From Rhodobacter sp. (GTDB lineage Bacteria; Pseudomonadota; Alphaproteobacteria; Rhodobacterales; Rhodobacteraceae), in the NCBI GenBank assembly GCA_013824055.1, contig PNNE01000402.1, positions 1 through 29,824 on the forward strand: a stretch of 29,824 bases of DNA, written 5' to 3'. Shown here piece by piece: positions 24,361 through 29,824 of this stretch (position 1 is the first letter of the stretch; the number at the start of each line of letters is the position of its first letter). A program made the position numbers and the translations under genes. The notes under the pieces are model-generated. The model made no database searches. It saw nothing but the letters and a program-made list of their open reading frames with translations, and was not told the origin of the DNA.

Positions 24361-24382
24361 AATCGTTCGGGAGGAACTGAAC

Positions 24383-25987
24383 ATGACAGCTACAGCCACC
24401 GTCGAGACACTCGACATCTCCCCCGTCGGCCGCGTCGAAGGCGATCTCGATGTCCGCGTCGAAGTGCAGGACGGGGTGGTGACCAATGCCTGGACGCATG
24501 CGGAACTGTTCCGCGGCTTCGAGGTGATCCTGCGGGACAAGGACCCGCAAGCGGGCCTGGTGGTGACACCGCGCGCCTGCGGCATCTGCGGGGCATCGCA
24601 CCTGACCTGTGCGGCCTGGGCGCTGGACACCGCCTGGGGCACCACGGTGCCGCGCAACGCGATCCTGGCGCGGAACCTGGGCCAGATCGTGGAATCGCTG
24701 CAATCCCTGCCGCGCCACCACTATGGCCTCTTCATGATCGACTACACCAACGCCAACTATGCGGCGAGCCCGTTCTACGAAGAGGCGGTCAAGCGCTATT
24801 CGCCCTTCACCGGCACGTCCTATGAGGTCGGGGTCACGATCTCGGGCCGTCCGGTCGAGATCTACGCCCTTCTGGGCGGGCAGTGGCCGCATTCGTCCTT
24901 CATGGTGCCGGGCGGCGTGATGTGCGCCCCCACCCTGACCGACGTGACGCGCGCCTGGGCGATCCTGGAACATTTCCGCCAGAACTGGATCGAGCCGCTC
25001 TGGCTGGGCTGTTCGATGGAACGCTACGAGGAAATCCAGACGCTGGAACAGTTCGAGGCCTGGCTGGACGAAAGCCCGAAGCACGCGAATTCGGACCTGG
25101 GCCTGTTCTGGCGCATGTCGAAGGAGATCGGGCTGCAGCACTATGGCAAGGGCCACGGGCGTTTCGTGACCTGGGGCTACCTGCCGCACGAGGACCGCTA
25201 CAACAAGCCGACGATCGACAGCCGCTCGGGGGCGGTGATCATGAAGGCCGGCACCTATGACGGTGCCACCGACACGTTCGGCCCGATGGAGCACATCTTC
25301 ACCCGCGAAGATACCGCCCATGCCTGGTATGACGAAGGCGGTCCGGTCCATCCCTTTGACCGCACCACGAAGCCGATCGCCAAGAACAAGATCGACCCGG
25401 CGGGCAAGTATTCCTGGGGCACCGCCGTCCGCCACTCCGAAAGCGGCGCGCTTGAGGCCGGTCCGCTGGCACGCCGGCTGATCGCGGGCAACACCACCGG
25501 GCAGGACTTCCAGCACAGCGACGGGCTGGTGCTGGACATGTACCGCAAGTTGGGCGGCGCCTCGATCCTGCTGCGGCACTTCGCGCGGATGCACGAACTT
25601 TGCATCCTGTATCGTGAGGCCGAGCGCATCCTGCGCGAGTTCCGGCTGAACGACGAATGGTACATCAAGCCCACCGAACGCGACGGACAGGGCTGGGGTG
25701 CCACCGAGGCGATCCGGGGCGCCCTGTGCCACTGGATCGAAGTGAAGAACGGCAAGATCGCGAACTACCAGATCATCGCGCCGACAACCTGGAACGTCGG
25801 CCCGCGATCCGCCGACGGCCAGCGCGGTCCGATCGAGGAGGCCCTGCTTGGCACCCCGATCAAGAACAAGCATGATCCGGTCGAGGTCGGCCACGTCTGC
25901 CGGTCCTATGACAGCTGCCTGGTCTGCACGGTGCATGCGCATGACGGCGAAACCGGCGAAGAACTCGCCCGGTTCCGGACCGCCTGA
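24383..25987 (+). CDS. hupL: [NiFe]-hydrogenase large subunit, group 2a (HupL/HucL type)
   Basis: A 534-aa catalytic subunit holding the NiFe(CN)2CO centre that oxidises H2. N-terminal metal motif RACGICGASH (C66, C69, H73), C-terminal motif DSCLVCTVH (D510, C512, C515, H518), with Ser where most families have Pro. Sixteen residues follow H518, the tail expected to be removed by the maturation protease encoded at 26777; sensor hydrogenases (HupV/HoxC) lack such a tail, so this is a catalytic enzyme. Family traits include FMIDYTNANY and LGGQWPHSSFM segments near residues 115 and 155. Ribosome-binding site GGGAGG. A large mRNA hairpin separates it from the accessory genes that follow. Group 2a members include high-affinity, oxygen-tolerant H2 scavengers; affinity here is inference. 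Confidence 0.94.
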   Translation: MTATATVETLDISPVGRVEGDLDVRVEVQDGVVTNAWTHAELFRGFEVILRDKDPQAGLVVTPRACGICGASHLTCAAWALDTAWGTTVPRNAILARNLGQIVESLQSLPRHHYGLFMIDYTNANYAASPFYEEAVKRYSPFTGTSYEVGVTISGRPVEIYALLGGQWPHSSFMVPGGVMCAPTLTDVTRAWAILEHFRQNWIEPLWLGCSMERYEEIQTLEQFEAWLDESPKHANSDLGLFWRMSKEIGLQHYGKGHGRFVTWGYLPHEDRYNKPTIDSRSGAVIMKAGTYDGATDTFGPMEHIFTREDTAHAWYDEGGPVHPFDRTTKPIAKNKIDPAGKYSWGTAVRHSESGALEAGPLARRLIAGNTTGQDFQHSDGLVLDMYRKLGGASILLRHFARMHELCILYREAERILREFRLNDEWYIKPTERDGQGWGATEAIRGALCHWIEVKNGKIANYQIIAPTTWNVGPRSADGQRGPIEEALLGTPIKNKHDPVEVGHVCRSYDSCLVCTVHAHDGETGEELARFRTA

Positions 25988-25994
25988 CCGACCT

Positions 25995-26037
25995 CCCCCG
26001 AAGCGGGCTCACCCTGGGGTGGGTCCGCTTGCGGGGG
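25995..26037 (+). promoter_or_regulatory. Large intercistronic stem-loop after the hydrogenase large subunit
   Basis: The arms begin CCCCCGAAGCGG (25995-26006) and end CCGCTTGCGGGGG (26025-26037). Pairing continues inward through GCTCACC/GGTGGGT with wobble pairs, giving a stem of nearly 20 bp with one bulged base and a very small loop. AATT rather than a T-run follows, so a full terminator is unlikely. Probable role: protection of the hupSL message from 3' exonucleases, or partial attenuation, so that the structural subunits outnumber the accessory proteins. Confidence 0.6.
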
Positions 26038-26064
26038 AATTGCCATTCGGCAGGGAGGGCCGTC

Positions 26065-26451
26065 ATGAGCGAAGGCAAGGAGGCCGTGACCACGGCGCAG
26101 CAGACAAGGTATTTCCTGGATCGCTACGGCCTTGCTCCGGCCGACGCGGACCATGACCTGCTGCTGCGCATGATCGAGGACATGTTCAACGAGGGCCTCG
26201 TGACCGAGGTCGAGCCGTTCCCCGAGACCGACCGCGAATTCGGCAAGATCCTGGATATCCTGCGCCCGCTTGGCGCCGACGATCTGCGCCAGAAACTGGT
26301 GATCTCCGGCTGGATTCTGGAACCCTACGGCCCGGACCGGATGCGCTGCCAGGAATGCATGTATTACCTGGTGCACCGGCGCTGGTGCGATCTGCCGGAA
26401 CTCAACCTGCCCGCCAAGCCGGACTGGTGGTGCCGGCTCTGGCGGATCTGA
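26065..26451 (+). CDS. Hydrogenase-locus four-cysteine protein A (HiPIP-like tail), unknown family
   Basis: A 128-aa soluble protein with ATG at 26065 after CAGGGAGGG. Residues 1-80 are predicted mostly helical; the segment DDLRQKLVISG is shared with the next gene. The C-terminal 34 residues carry four Cys in the pattern C95-x2-C98-x9-C108-x14-C123, ending W-C-R-L-W-R-I. The aromatic-Cys-x2-aromatic ending and four-Cys spacing recall high-potential iron-sulfur proteins, but there is no export signal and the rest does not match HiPIP. Probably binds an Fe-S cluster or zinc. Its position right after hupSL suggests an electron carrier or a hydrogenase assembly factor. I do not recognise a named family. 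Confidence 0.75.
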   Translation: MSEGKEAVTTAQQTRYFLDRYGLAPADADHDLLLRMIEDMFNEGLVTEVEPFPETDREFGKILDILRPLGADDLRQKLVISGWILEPYGPDRMRCQECMYYLVHRRWCDLPELNLPAKPDWWCRLWRI

Positions 26452-26465
26452 AAGGCAGGACGGCC

Positions 26466-26777
26466 ATGGATCTGGACGCGCTGCGTCGCAAGATTGCCGA
26501 ACGGCTGGCGACCGGGCTGCAGACCGAGGTCTGGCCGCGGGCGGGCACCGGCGAAGAGGTCAATGCCATCGTCACCCGGCTTCGGGTCGAGGCCGGCGAC
26601 GACCTCGACCGGAAACTGGTGATCGCGGGCTTTACCGACCACACCGTTGTGGCCGAGGACATGCCGCAGCCTTGCGAGACCTGCATGTATTACAAGGTGC
26701 ACGCCCGGTTCTGCGATCTGCCCGAACTGATGCTGCCGGTCGAGCCGCACTGGTCATGTCGGCTGTGGCGGATCTGA
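26466..26777 (+). CDS. Hydrogenase-locus four-cysteine protein B, paralogue of the preceding gene
   Basis: A 103-aa soluble protein whose C-terminus nearly repeats that of its neighbour: C70-x2-C73-x9-C83-x14-C98, with CMYY, CDLPEL and CRLWRI shared. Similarity reaches upstream (DDLDRKLVIAG here, DDLRQKLVISG there), so the pair arose by tandem duplication of the whole gene; this copy lacks about 25 N-terminal residues. Start ATG 26466 lies 14 bp after the first copy. The stop overlaps the maturation-protease start (TGATG). The retained cysteines imply that both copies bind a metal or Fe-S cluster. Function unknown; a heterodimeric electron-transfer or assembly unit is a reasonable hypothesis. 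Confidence 0.75.
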   Translation: MDLDALRRKIAERLATGLQTEVWPRAGTGEEVNAIVTRLRVEAGDDLDRKLVIAGFTDHTVVAEDMPQPCETCMYYKVHARFCDLPELMLPVEPHWSCRLWRI

Positions 26778-27250
26778 TGGTGCCGCGCATCGTCGTGCTG
26801 GGCTGCGGCAACCCGAACCGCAGCGATGACGGCGCGGGGCCGGCGGTGATCGCCTTGCTGCGCGCCCGCAGCCTGCCTGCGGGGGTCGAACTTTATGATG
26901 TCGGAACCGACGGCATGGCGGTGATCTACAAGGCCCGCGGCGCGACGCATCTGGTCATCGTCGATGCCCGCGCCCCGGCGGGCACGCCCGGGGCGATCTA
27001 CGAAGTGCCGGGGGAGGTGCTGGCGGCACCGCCCGCGCGCGGGGCCGGGCTGCACGAATTCCGCTGGGACAATGCGATCTACGCCGGGCAGCGGATCTAC
27101 GGCGCGGCGTTCCCGGCGCATGTGTCGGTCTTCCTGGTCGAGGCAGAAAGCCTGGAGCTTGGCCTGTCGCTCAGCCCGAAACTTGCCCATGCGACCGGGG
27201 TTGTCGCCGACCAGGTCGCCGCCCTCCTCGACCGCTGGTCCGCGCCATGA
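26777..27250 (+). CDS. hupD: [NiFe]-hydrogenase maturation protease (HupD/HupW/HybD family)
   Basis: A 157-aa nickel-dependent endopeptidase that removes the C-terminal tail of the large subunit after Ni insertion. The N-terminal signature GCGNPNRSDDGAG (residues 9-21) matches the family GxGN-x4-DDG motif. Candidate Ni ligands by position are D18 (Glu16 in HybD), D63 (VDAR) and H93 (GLHEFRW). Length is typical. The ATG at 26777 overlaps the previous TGA, indicating coupled translation. Its presence together with the tail on HupL supports a processed, catalytic enzyme. The 3' end overlaps the next gene by ATGA. Confidence 0.88.
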   Translation: MVPRIVVLGCGNPNRSDDGAGPAVIALLRARSLPAGVELYDVGTDGMAVIYKARGATHLVIVDARAPAGTPGAIYEVPGEVLAAPPARGAGLHEFRWDNAIYAGQRIYGAAFPAHVSVFLVEAESLELGLSLSPKLAHATGVVADQVAALLDRWSAP

Positions 27251-27561
27251 GCCAGGGCCTGTCGATCCGCGACGGGTCGGTCTACCTGCCGGCCGCCCTG
27301 GTTGATACCTATTTCAAGGGCGTGGCCTCGGTGGTGGTGTTGATCCGCGACGGCACGCTGATGGTGCTGCCGGTCCATCAGGCGACGGCGGGGGGCTGCC
27401 TGCTGAAGCTGCGCAACGCGGCGGGCGACCGCGTGGCCCAGGCGCGCGATCTCTTTCAGGACCATGATCTGCTTGGCCTGACCGCCGCCGATCTGCCGGT
27501 GCGGTGGAGCAGCGAGATGTGCGCCCTCTGCGCGGACCTTCCCGCGGGTGCGCAAAGTTAG
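27247..27561 (+). CDS. 104-aa hydrogenase-locus protein with terminal CxxC, unknown function
   Basis: A small soluble protein coupled to the protease gene by an ATGA overlap. Residues 1-60 look beta-rich (YLPAALVDTYF, VASVVVLIRDGTLMVLPV, GGCLLKLRN), somewhat like a small barrel or swapped-hairpin fold. The C-terminus carries C92-x2-C95 (MCALC). No signal peptide or TM helix. I do not recognise the family; small unnamed proteins of this kind are expected in group 2a operons as hydrogenase-specific chaperones, but I cannot confirm homology. About 100 bp without a gene follow before the TPR protein. Confidence 0.7.
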   Translation: MSQGLSIRDGSVYLPAALVDTYFKGVASVVVLIRDGTLMVLPVHQATAGGCLLKLRNAAGDRVAQARDLFQDHDLLGLTAADLPVRWSSEMCALCADLPAGAQS

Positions 27562-27657
27562 TTTCCAGATAACAAAGTAGATAGACAGCCCCCGCCGAGG
27601 ATGTTCTAGTGGTGCGGGGATATGACGCGGCCGCCGAGTCGCGCAGGGGGGGATCGA

Positions 27658-28659
27658 ATGGCTGTCGCAAGCCGCACGAGGCAACAGGTCGATGCGGCGC
27701 TGGCGGCGGTCGAGGATGCGCTGGCGTCAGACTCGGACAAGGCGCAGATGCTGATGGAAATCGCCATGGGCCTGCAACAGGCCCCGCGCGAGCCGTCCGA
27801 CCTGCATGCGGCCGTCGATCTGTATCGTCGCGCGCTGGATCTGGTTCCGGCGGGCGAGGCTTTGGGGGCCGCCCGCATCCGCGCCCGGCTGGCCACGGCG
27901 CTGATGGCGGTGCCCGCCCGCGACGCCGAGCCGATGAAGGCGGCACGGGTGGAAATCACCACGGCGATCGCGACCCTGACCGCCGAAGGCTCCGATGCCG
28001 AGGTTGCCGAGGCCGAGATGAACCTTGGCCTGATCTGCCAGACCCTGGCCGGGATGGGCATGGCACCGATCCAGCCCGCGATCAGCGCCTATCAGCGGGC
28101 CCTGCGCACCTTTGACAAGGCGGCGTTTCCCAAGGAATTCGCGATCCTGCAGAACAACCTGGCGACGGCCTTCCTGTCGATGCCCTTCACCGACGAAAGC
28201 GGCAAGCTGCGCGAGGCGCTGGCGGTCCAGGCTTTTGAAGAGGCGCTGCGGGTCGTCACCCTGGTCGATCATCCGGTCGAATATGCGATGCTGCAGAACA
28301 ACCTTGGCAATGCGCTGCAATATGTCTCGTCGGCGCACCGGGTTGAAAACGGTTTTCGCGCGCTTGATGCCTATGACGAGGCGCTGAAAGTGCGCACCCG
28401 GCGCGACATGCCCGAGGCCTATGCCAATACCGTCGCCAACAAGGCGAACTGCATCGCGAACCTGCCCGACGATCCGGCGAACCCCGAGGCCGGCAACCCG
28501 CGCAACGTGGCGCAAGCGGTGTCGCTTCTGCGCGAGGCGAAGGCGATCTTTGCCGAACGTGGCGTCGACGACAAGGCCCAGGCCGTCGCCGAGGCCATCA
28601 CCGAACTGTCGTCGCACCTGGCGCCGCATGGCGCCTTCGGGTCCGCGGACCGGCACTGA
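27658..28659 (+). CDS. Tetratricopeptide-repeat protein of the hydrogenase locus
   Basis: A 333-aa, almost entirely helical protein built of TPR-like repeats. Recurring units include a short-spaced pair (FAILQNNLATAFLSMP and YAMLQNNLGNALQYVS) and AxxAYxxALxxxT helices at about 140-165 and 240-260. The start at 27658 is preferred for an AGGGGGGGAT element just upstream; an in-frame ATG at 27622 would add 12 residues. No signal peptide or TM segment, so it is cytoplasmic. TPR proteins are scaffolds; placed in this operon, it may dock the hydrogenase to partner proteins or assist its assembly. TPR genes are recalled to occur near some other group 2a hydrogenases, but I could not verify that here. 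Confidence 0.8.
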   Translation: MAVASRTRQQVDAALAAVEDALASDSDKAQMLMEIAMGLQQAPREPSDLHAAVDLYRRALDLVPAGEALGAARIRARLATALMAVPARDAEPMKAARVEITTAIATLTAEGSDAEVAEAEMNLGLICQTLAGMGMAPIQPAISAYQRALRTFDKAAFPKEFAILQNNLATAFLSMPFTDESGKLREALAVQAFEEALRVVTLVDHPVEYAMLQNNLGNALQYVSSAHRVENGFRALDAYDEALKVRTRRDMPEAYANTVANKANCIANLPDDPANPEAGNPRNVAQAVSLLREAKAIFAERGVDDKAQAVAEAITELSSHLAPHGAFGSADRH

Positions 28660-28693
28660 ACCCGACCCCTTCATCCCAAGAGGAGACCAAAGC

Positions 28694-28879
28694 TTGATCA
28701 CTGTCCTAGCCCTTGCAACCGGAATAGTCGCGGCGCTGCTTGCCGGAGCCGCCTCGGGCGTGGCCGTCGGAAAAAGCGCGCTCGGCGCCGAGTTGTCGGC
28801 CTACATGGGCGCGCTTTACGGCGTCATCGCCGGCACGGCGGCGGTTGTCGTCACCGCCATCATCCTCGCTCTGGTCTGA
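28694..28879 (+). CDS. 61-aa glycine-rich double-TM protein
   Basis: A tiny hydrophobic protein. The start is TTG 28694, eight bases after AGGAG (28681-28685); no ATG fits. Two predicted TM helices (residues about 2-27 and 38-60) are rich in Gly/Ala, with small-residue zipper patterns (GAASGVAVG, GALYGVIAG), joined by a short loop holding KSALGAELSAY. Too short for database-style recognition. It lies between the TPR gene and a second small membrane protein (12-bp gap), upstream of the NifU-Rieske gene. A membrane-anchoring or quinone-delivery role for the otherwise soluble hydrogenase is a hypothesis. Confidence 0.65.
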   Translation: MITVLALATGIVAALLAGAASGVAVGKSALGAELSAYMGALYGVIAGTAAVVVTAIILALV

Positions 28880-28891
28880 AGGAGAACCCGC

Positions 28892-29113
28892 ATGTTCGGC
28901 ATGGCGATAACGACCGCAAAGCTTTTCTTTGCTGGCAAGCTCTTCAAGGACAACCGCAAGGTGGTTTCCCAGTTCGCTGTTGGCGCGGGCCTTGGCGTTG
29001 TCTGCGGGGTCGCGGTCGGTCTGGTGGCCCCGCTCTGGGTGGCGACGATCACCGCGGGCGTGGTCGCCGGGGCGGTGCAGCCGGCGTTGCTCAAGCATGT
29101 GAAATACGCCTGA
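28892..29113 (+). CDS. 73-aa glycine-rich small membrane protein
   Basis: ATG at 28892 after AAGGAG. An amphipathic, Lys-containing N-terminus (residues 1-25, AKLFFAGKLFKDNRK) precedes two hydrophobic helices (about 28-47 and 48-66) with strong glycine-zipper character (GAGLGVVCGVAVG, AGVVAGAV), and a basic C-terminus KHVKYA. Gly spacing suggests tight helix packing or oligomerisation. It shares composition, but no clear alignment, with the preceding 61-aa protein; the two probably act together. Four bases separate it from the NifU-Rieske start codon. Confidence 0.7.
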   Translation: MFGMAITTAKLFFAGKLFKDNRKVVSQFAVGAGLGVVCGVAVGLVAPLWVATITAGVVAGAVQPALLKHVKYA

Positions 29114-29117
29114 GCCG

Positions 29118-29824
29118 ATGCCCGACAGCGGCGCCCCCCAGCAGGTGGATCCCCCCGGCCTTGACCGGCTTCTGGGCGATCTGCGCGCGCTTGAGGCGCT
29201 GGCCGAGGGCTGGGACGACAGTGCCCGGATCGGCGCCGCCGCGCGCGCCGCCGCCATCGACGCGCTGAACGCCGAGGCGTTCCGGCGCCTGATCCGCGCG
29301 CTGAAGGCGCAGGAGGGTTTCGGCAAGGCACTGGCCGAGGCGGCGCGCGACGAGGTGGTCTATGCCGTCCTGCGCCGCCACGGCATCCTGAAGCCCTCGC
29401 TGTTTGAACGGGTCGAGGCCGCGCTGGAGACGGTGCGCCCGATGCTGGCCAGCCACGGCGGCAACGCCGAGGTCGTCGCGGTCGAGGGCAACCGCGCCGA
29501 GATCCGCTTTCTGGGCGCCTGCGACGGCTGCCCGGCCTCGCAGCTGACGTTCTACGCCGGCGTCAAGAAGGCGATCGAGGACCATGTGCCCGAGATCACC
29601 GAGGTGCGTCAGGTCAAGGGGCTGGGCGGGGGCGGTGCCGATACGGTGCATTTCACCTCGCCCTTTGCCGAGACGCTGGGGGGTGCCTGGATCAATGCGC
29701 TTGACCTGGCAAGGCTGGCAGACGGCGCGACGCTGTTCGAAACCGTTGGCGGCGAAGAGGTGATCTTTTCGCGGCAGGGCGACAGCGTGACCTGCTTTCG
29801 CAACGCCTGCGCGCATATGGGGCT
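29118..29824 (+). CDS. hucE: NifU-domain/Rieske fusion protein, HucE-like (truncated by window end)
   Basis: At least 235 aa, open at the right edge. Residues 1-90 are helical with no known domain. Residues about 95-168 are a NifU C-terminal (Nfu) domain with the cluster motif GACDGCPAS (C135, C138). From about 178 a Rieske domain begins; its first [2Fe-2S] box, CAHMG (C231, H233), is the last thing in the window. The second CxxH box must lie beyond. The ATG at 29118 follows the previous stop by four bases. Nfu-Rieske proteins accompany group 2a hydrogenases; mycobacterial HucE is needed for Huc activity and is proposed to relay electrons. This supports the group 2a assignment and points to a cytoplasmic electron path towards the respiratory chain. 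Confidence 0.85.
   Translation, partial: MPDSGAPQQVDPPGLDRLLGDLRALEALAEGWDDSARIGAAARAAAIDALNAEAFRRLIRALKAQEGFGKALAEAARDEVVYAVLRRHGILKPSLFERVEAALETVRPMLASHGGNAEVVAVEGNRAEIRFLGACDGCPASQLTFYAGVKKAIEDHVPEITEVRQVKGLGGGGADTVHFTSPFAETLGGAWINALDLARLADGATLFETVGGEEVIFSRQGDSVTCFRNACAHMG

Noticed and set aside
24293..25942. Long open frame (549 codons) on the minus strand opposite the hydrogenase large subunit
   Set aside because: Compositional shadow; no ribosome-binding site or domain, while HupL motifs on the plus strand are complete.
23398..25987. H2-sensing regulatory hydrogenase (HupUV/HoxBC)
   Set aside because: Although there is no signal peptide, the large subunit has a cleavable 16-residue tail and a maturation protease is encoded nearby; sensors lack the tail.
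1..29824. CRISPR arrays, insertion sequences, tRNA or rRNA genes
   Set aside because: No regularly spaced repeats, transposase-like frames, terminal inverted repeats or tRNA cloverleaf-like sequences were noticed on reading.

Overview
The window reads as chromosomal DNA of a GC-rich alphaproteobacterium, most likely Rhodobacteraceae. The reasons are the dense GC-biased codon use, CUT1 sugar ABC operons with polyol-type enzymes, a HupR-like regulator next to an uptake hydrogenase, and many ATGA/TGATG gene overlaps. This assignment is inference from gene content; no rRNA or tRNA gene is visible.

Layout. (1) 139-1468: a Crp/Fnr-type regulator diverges from a small protein with a DUF1127-like segment; a 16-bp palindrome lies between them. 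(2) 1475-5707 (minus): an RND efflux pair, adaptor then pump, with no outer-membrane channel gene. (3) 5932-16237: a divergent carbohydrate-use locus. The minus arm carries a CUT1 ATPase, an AraM-like glycerol-1-phosphate dehydrogenase relative, a hexuloisomerase-like SIS protein, an SDR and a class IIA HAD protein. The plus arm carries the binding protein, two permeases, a SorC-family regulator and an FGGY kinase. Together they suggest uptake of a polyol or ketose, oxidation, phosphorylation and phosphosugar rearrangement; the substrate cannot be read from sequence. (4) 16260-21214: dabA-dabB, an inorganic-carbon uptake pair, diverging from an NhaR-like LysR regulator. dabA is interrupted by two single-base frameshifts, both in short G/C runs. 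(5) 21494-29824: a hydrogenase locus running off the right edge: a HupR-like activator, a Cys-rich mini-protein, small and large [NiFe] subunits of the cyanobacterial HupSL / mycobacterial Huc type (group 2a), two paralogous four-Cys proteins, the maturation protease, an unknown 104-aa protein, a TPR protein, two tiny glycine-rich membrane proteins, and a NifU-Rieske (HucE-like) protein truncated by the window end.

Region 5 is the most interesting. The enzyme looks catalytic rather than a sensor: the large subunit keeps a 16-residue tail after its last metal-binding motif, and a cognate protease gene is present. It has no Tat signal. Its likely electron route is through Fe-S accessory proteins (the four-Cys pair and the NifU-Rieske protein) and possibly the two small membrane proteins to the quinone pool. 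The regulator has an altered sigma-54 contact loop (GAFPGA) and a receiver domain that has lost key acidic residues, so sigma-70 promoters and phosphorylation-independent control are plausible. Bicarbonate/CO2 uptake genes next to a hydrogenase suggest a hydrogen-driven autotrophic or mixotrophic lifestyle.
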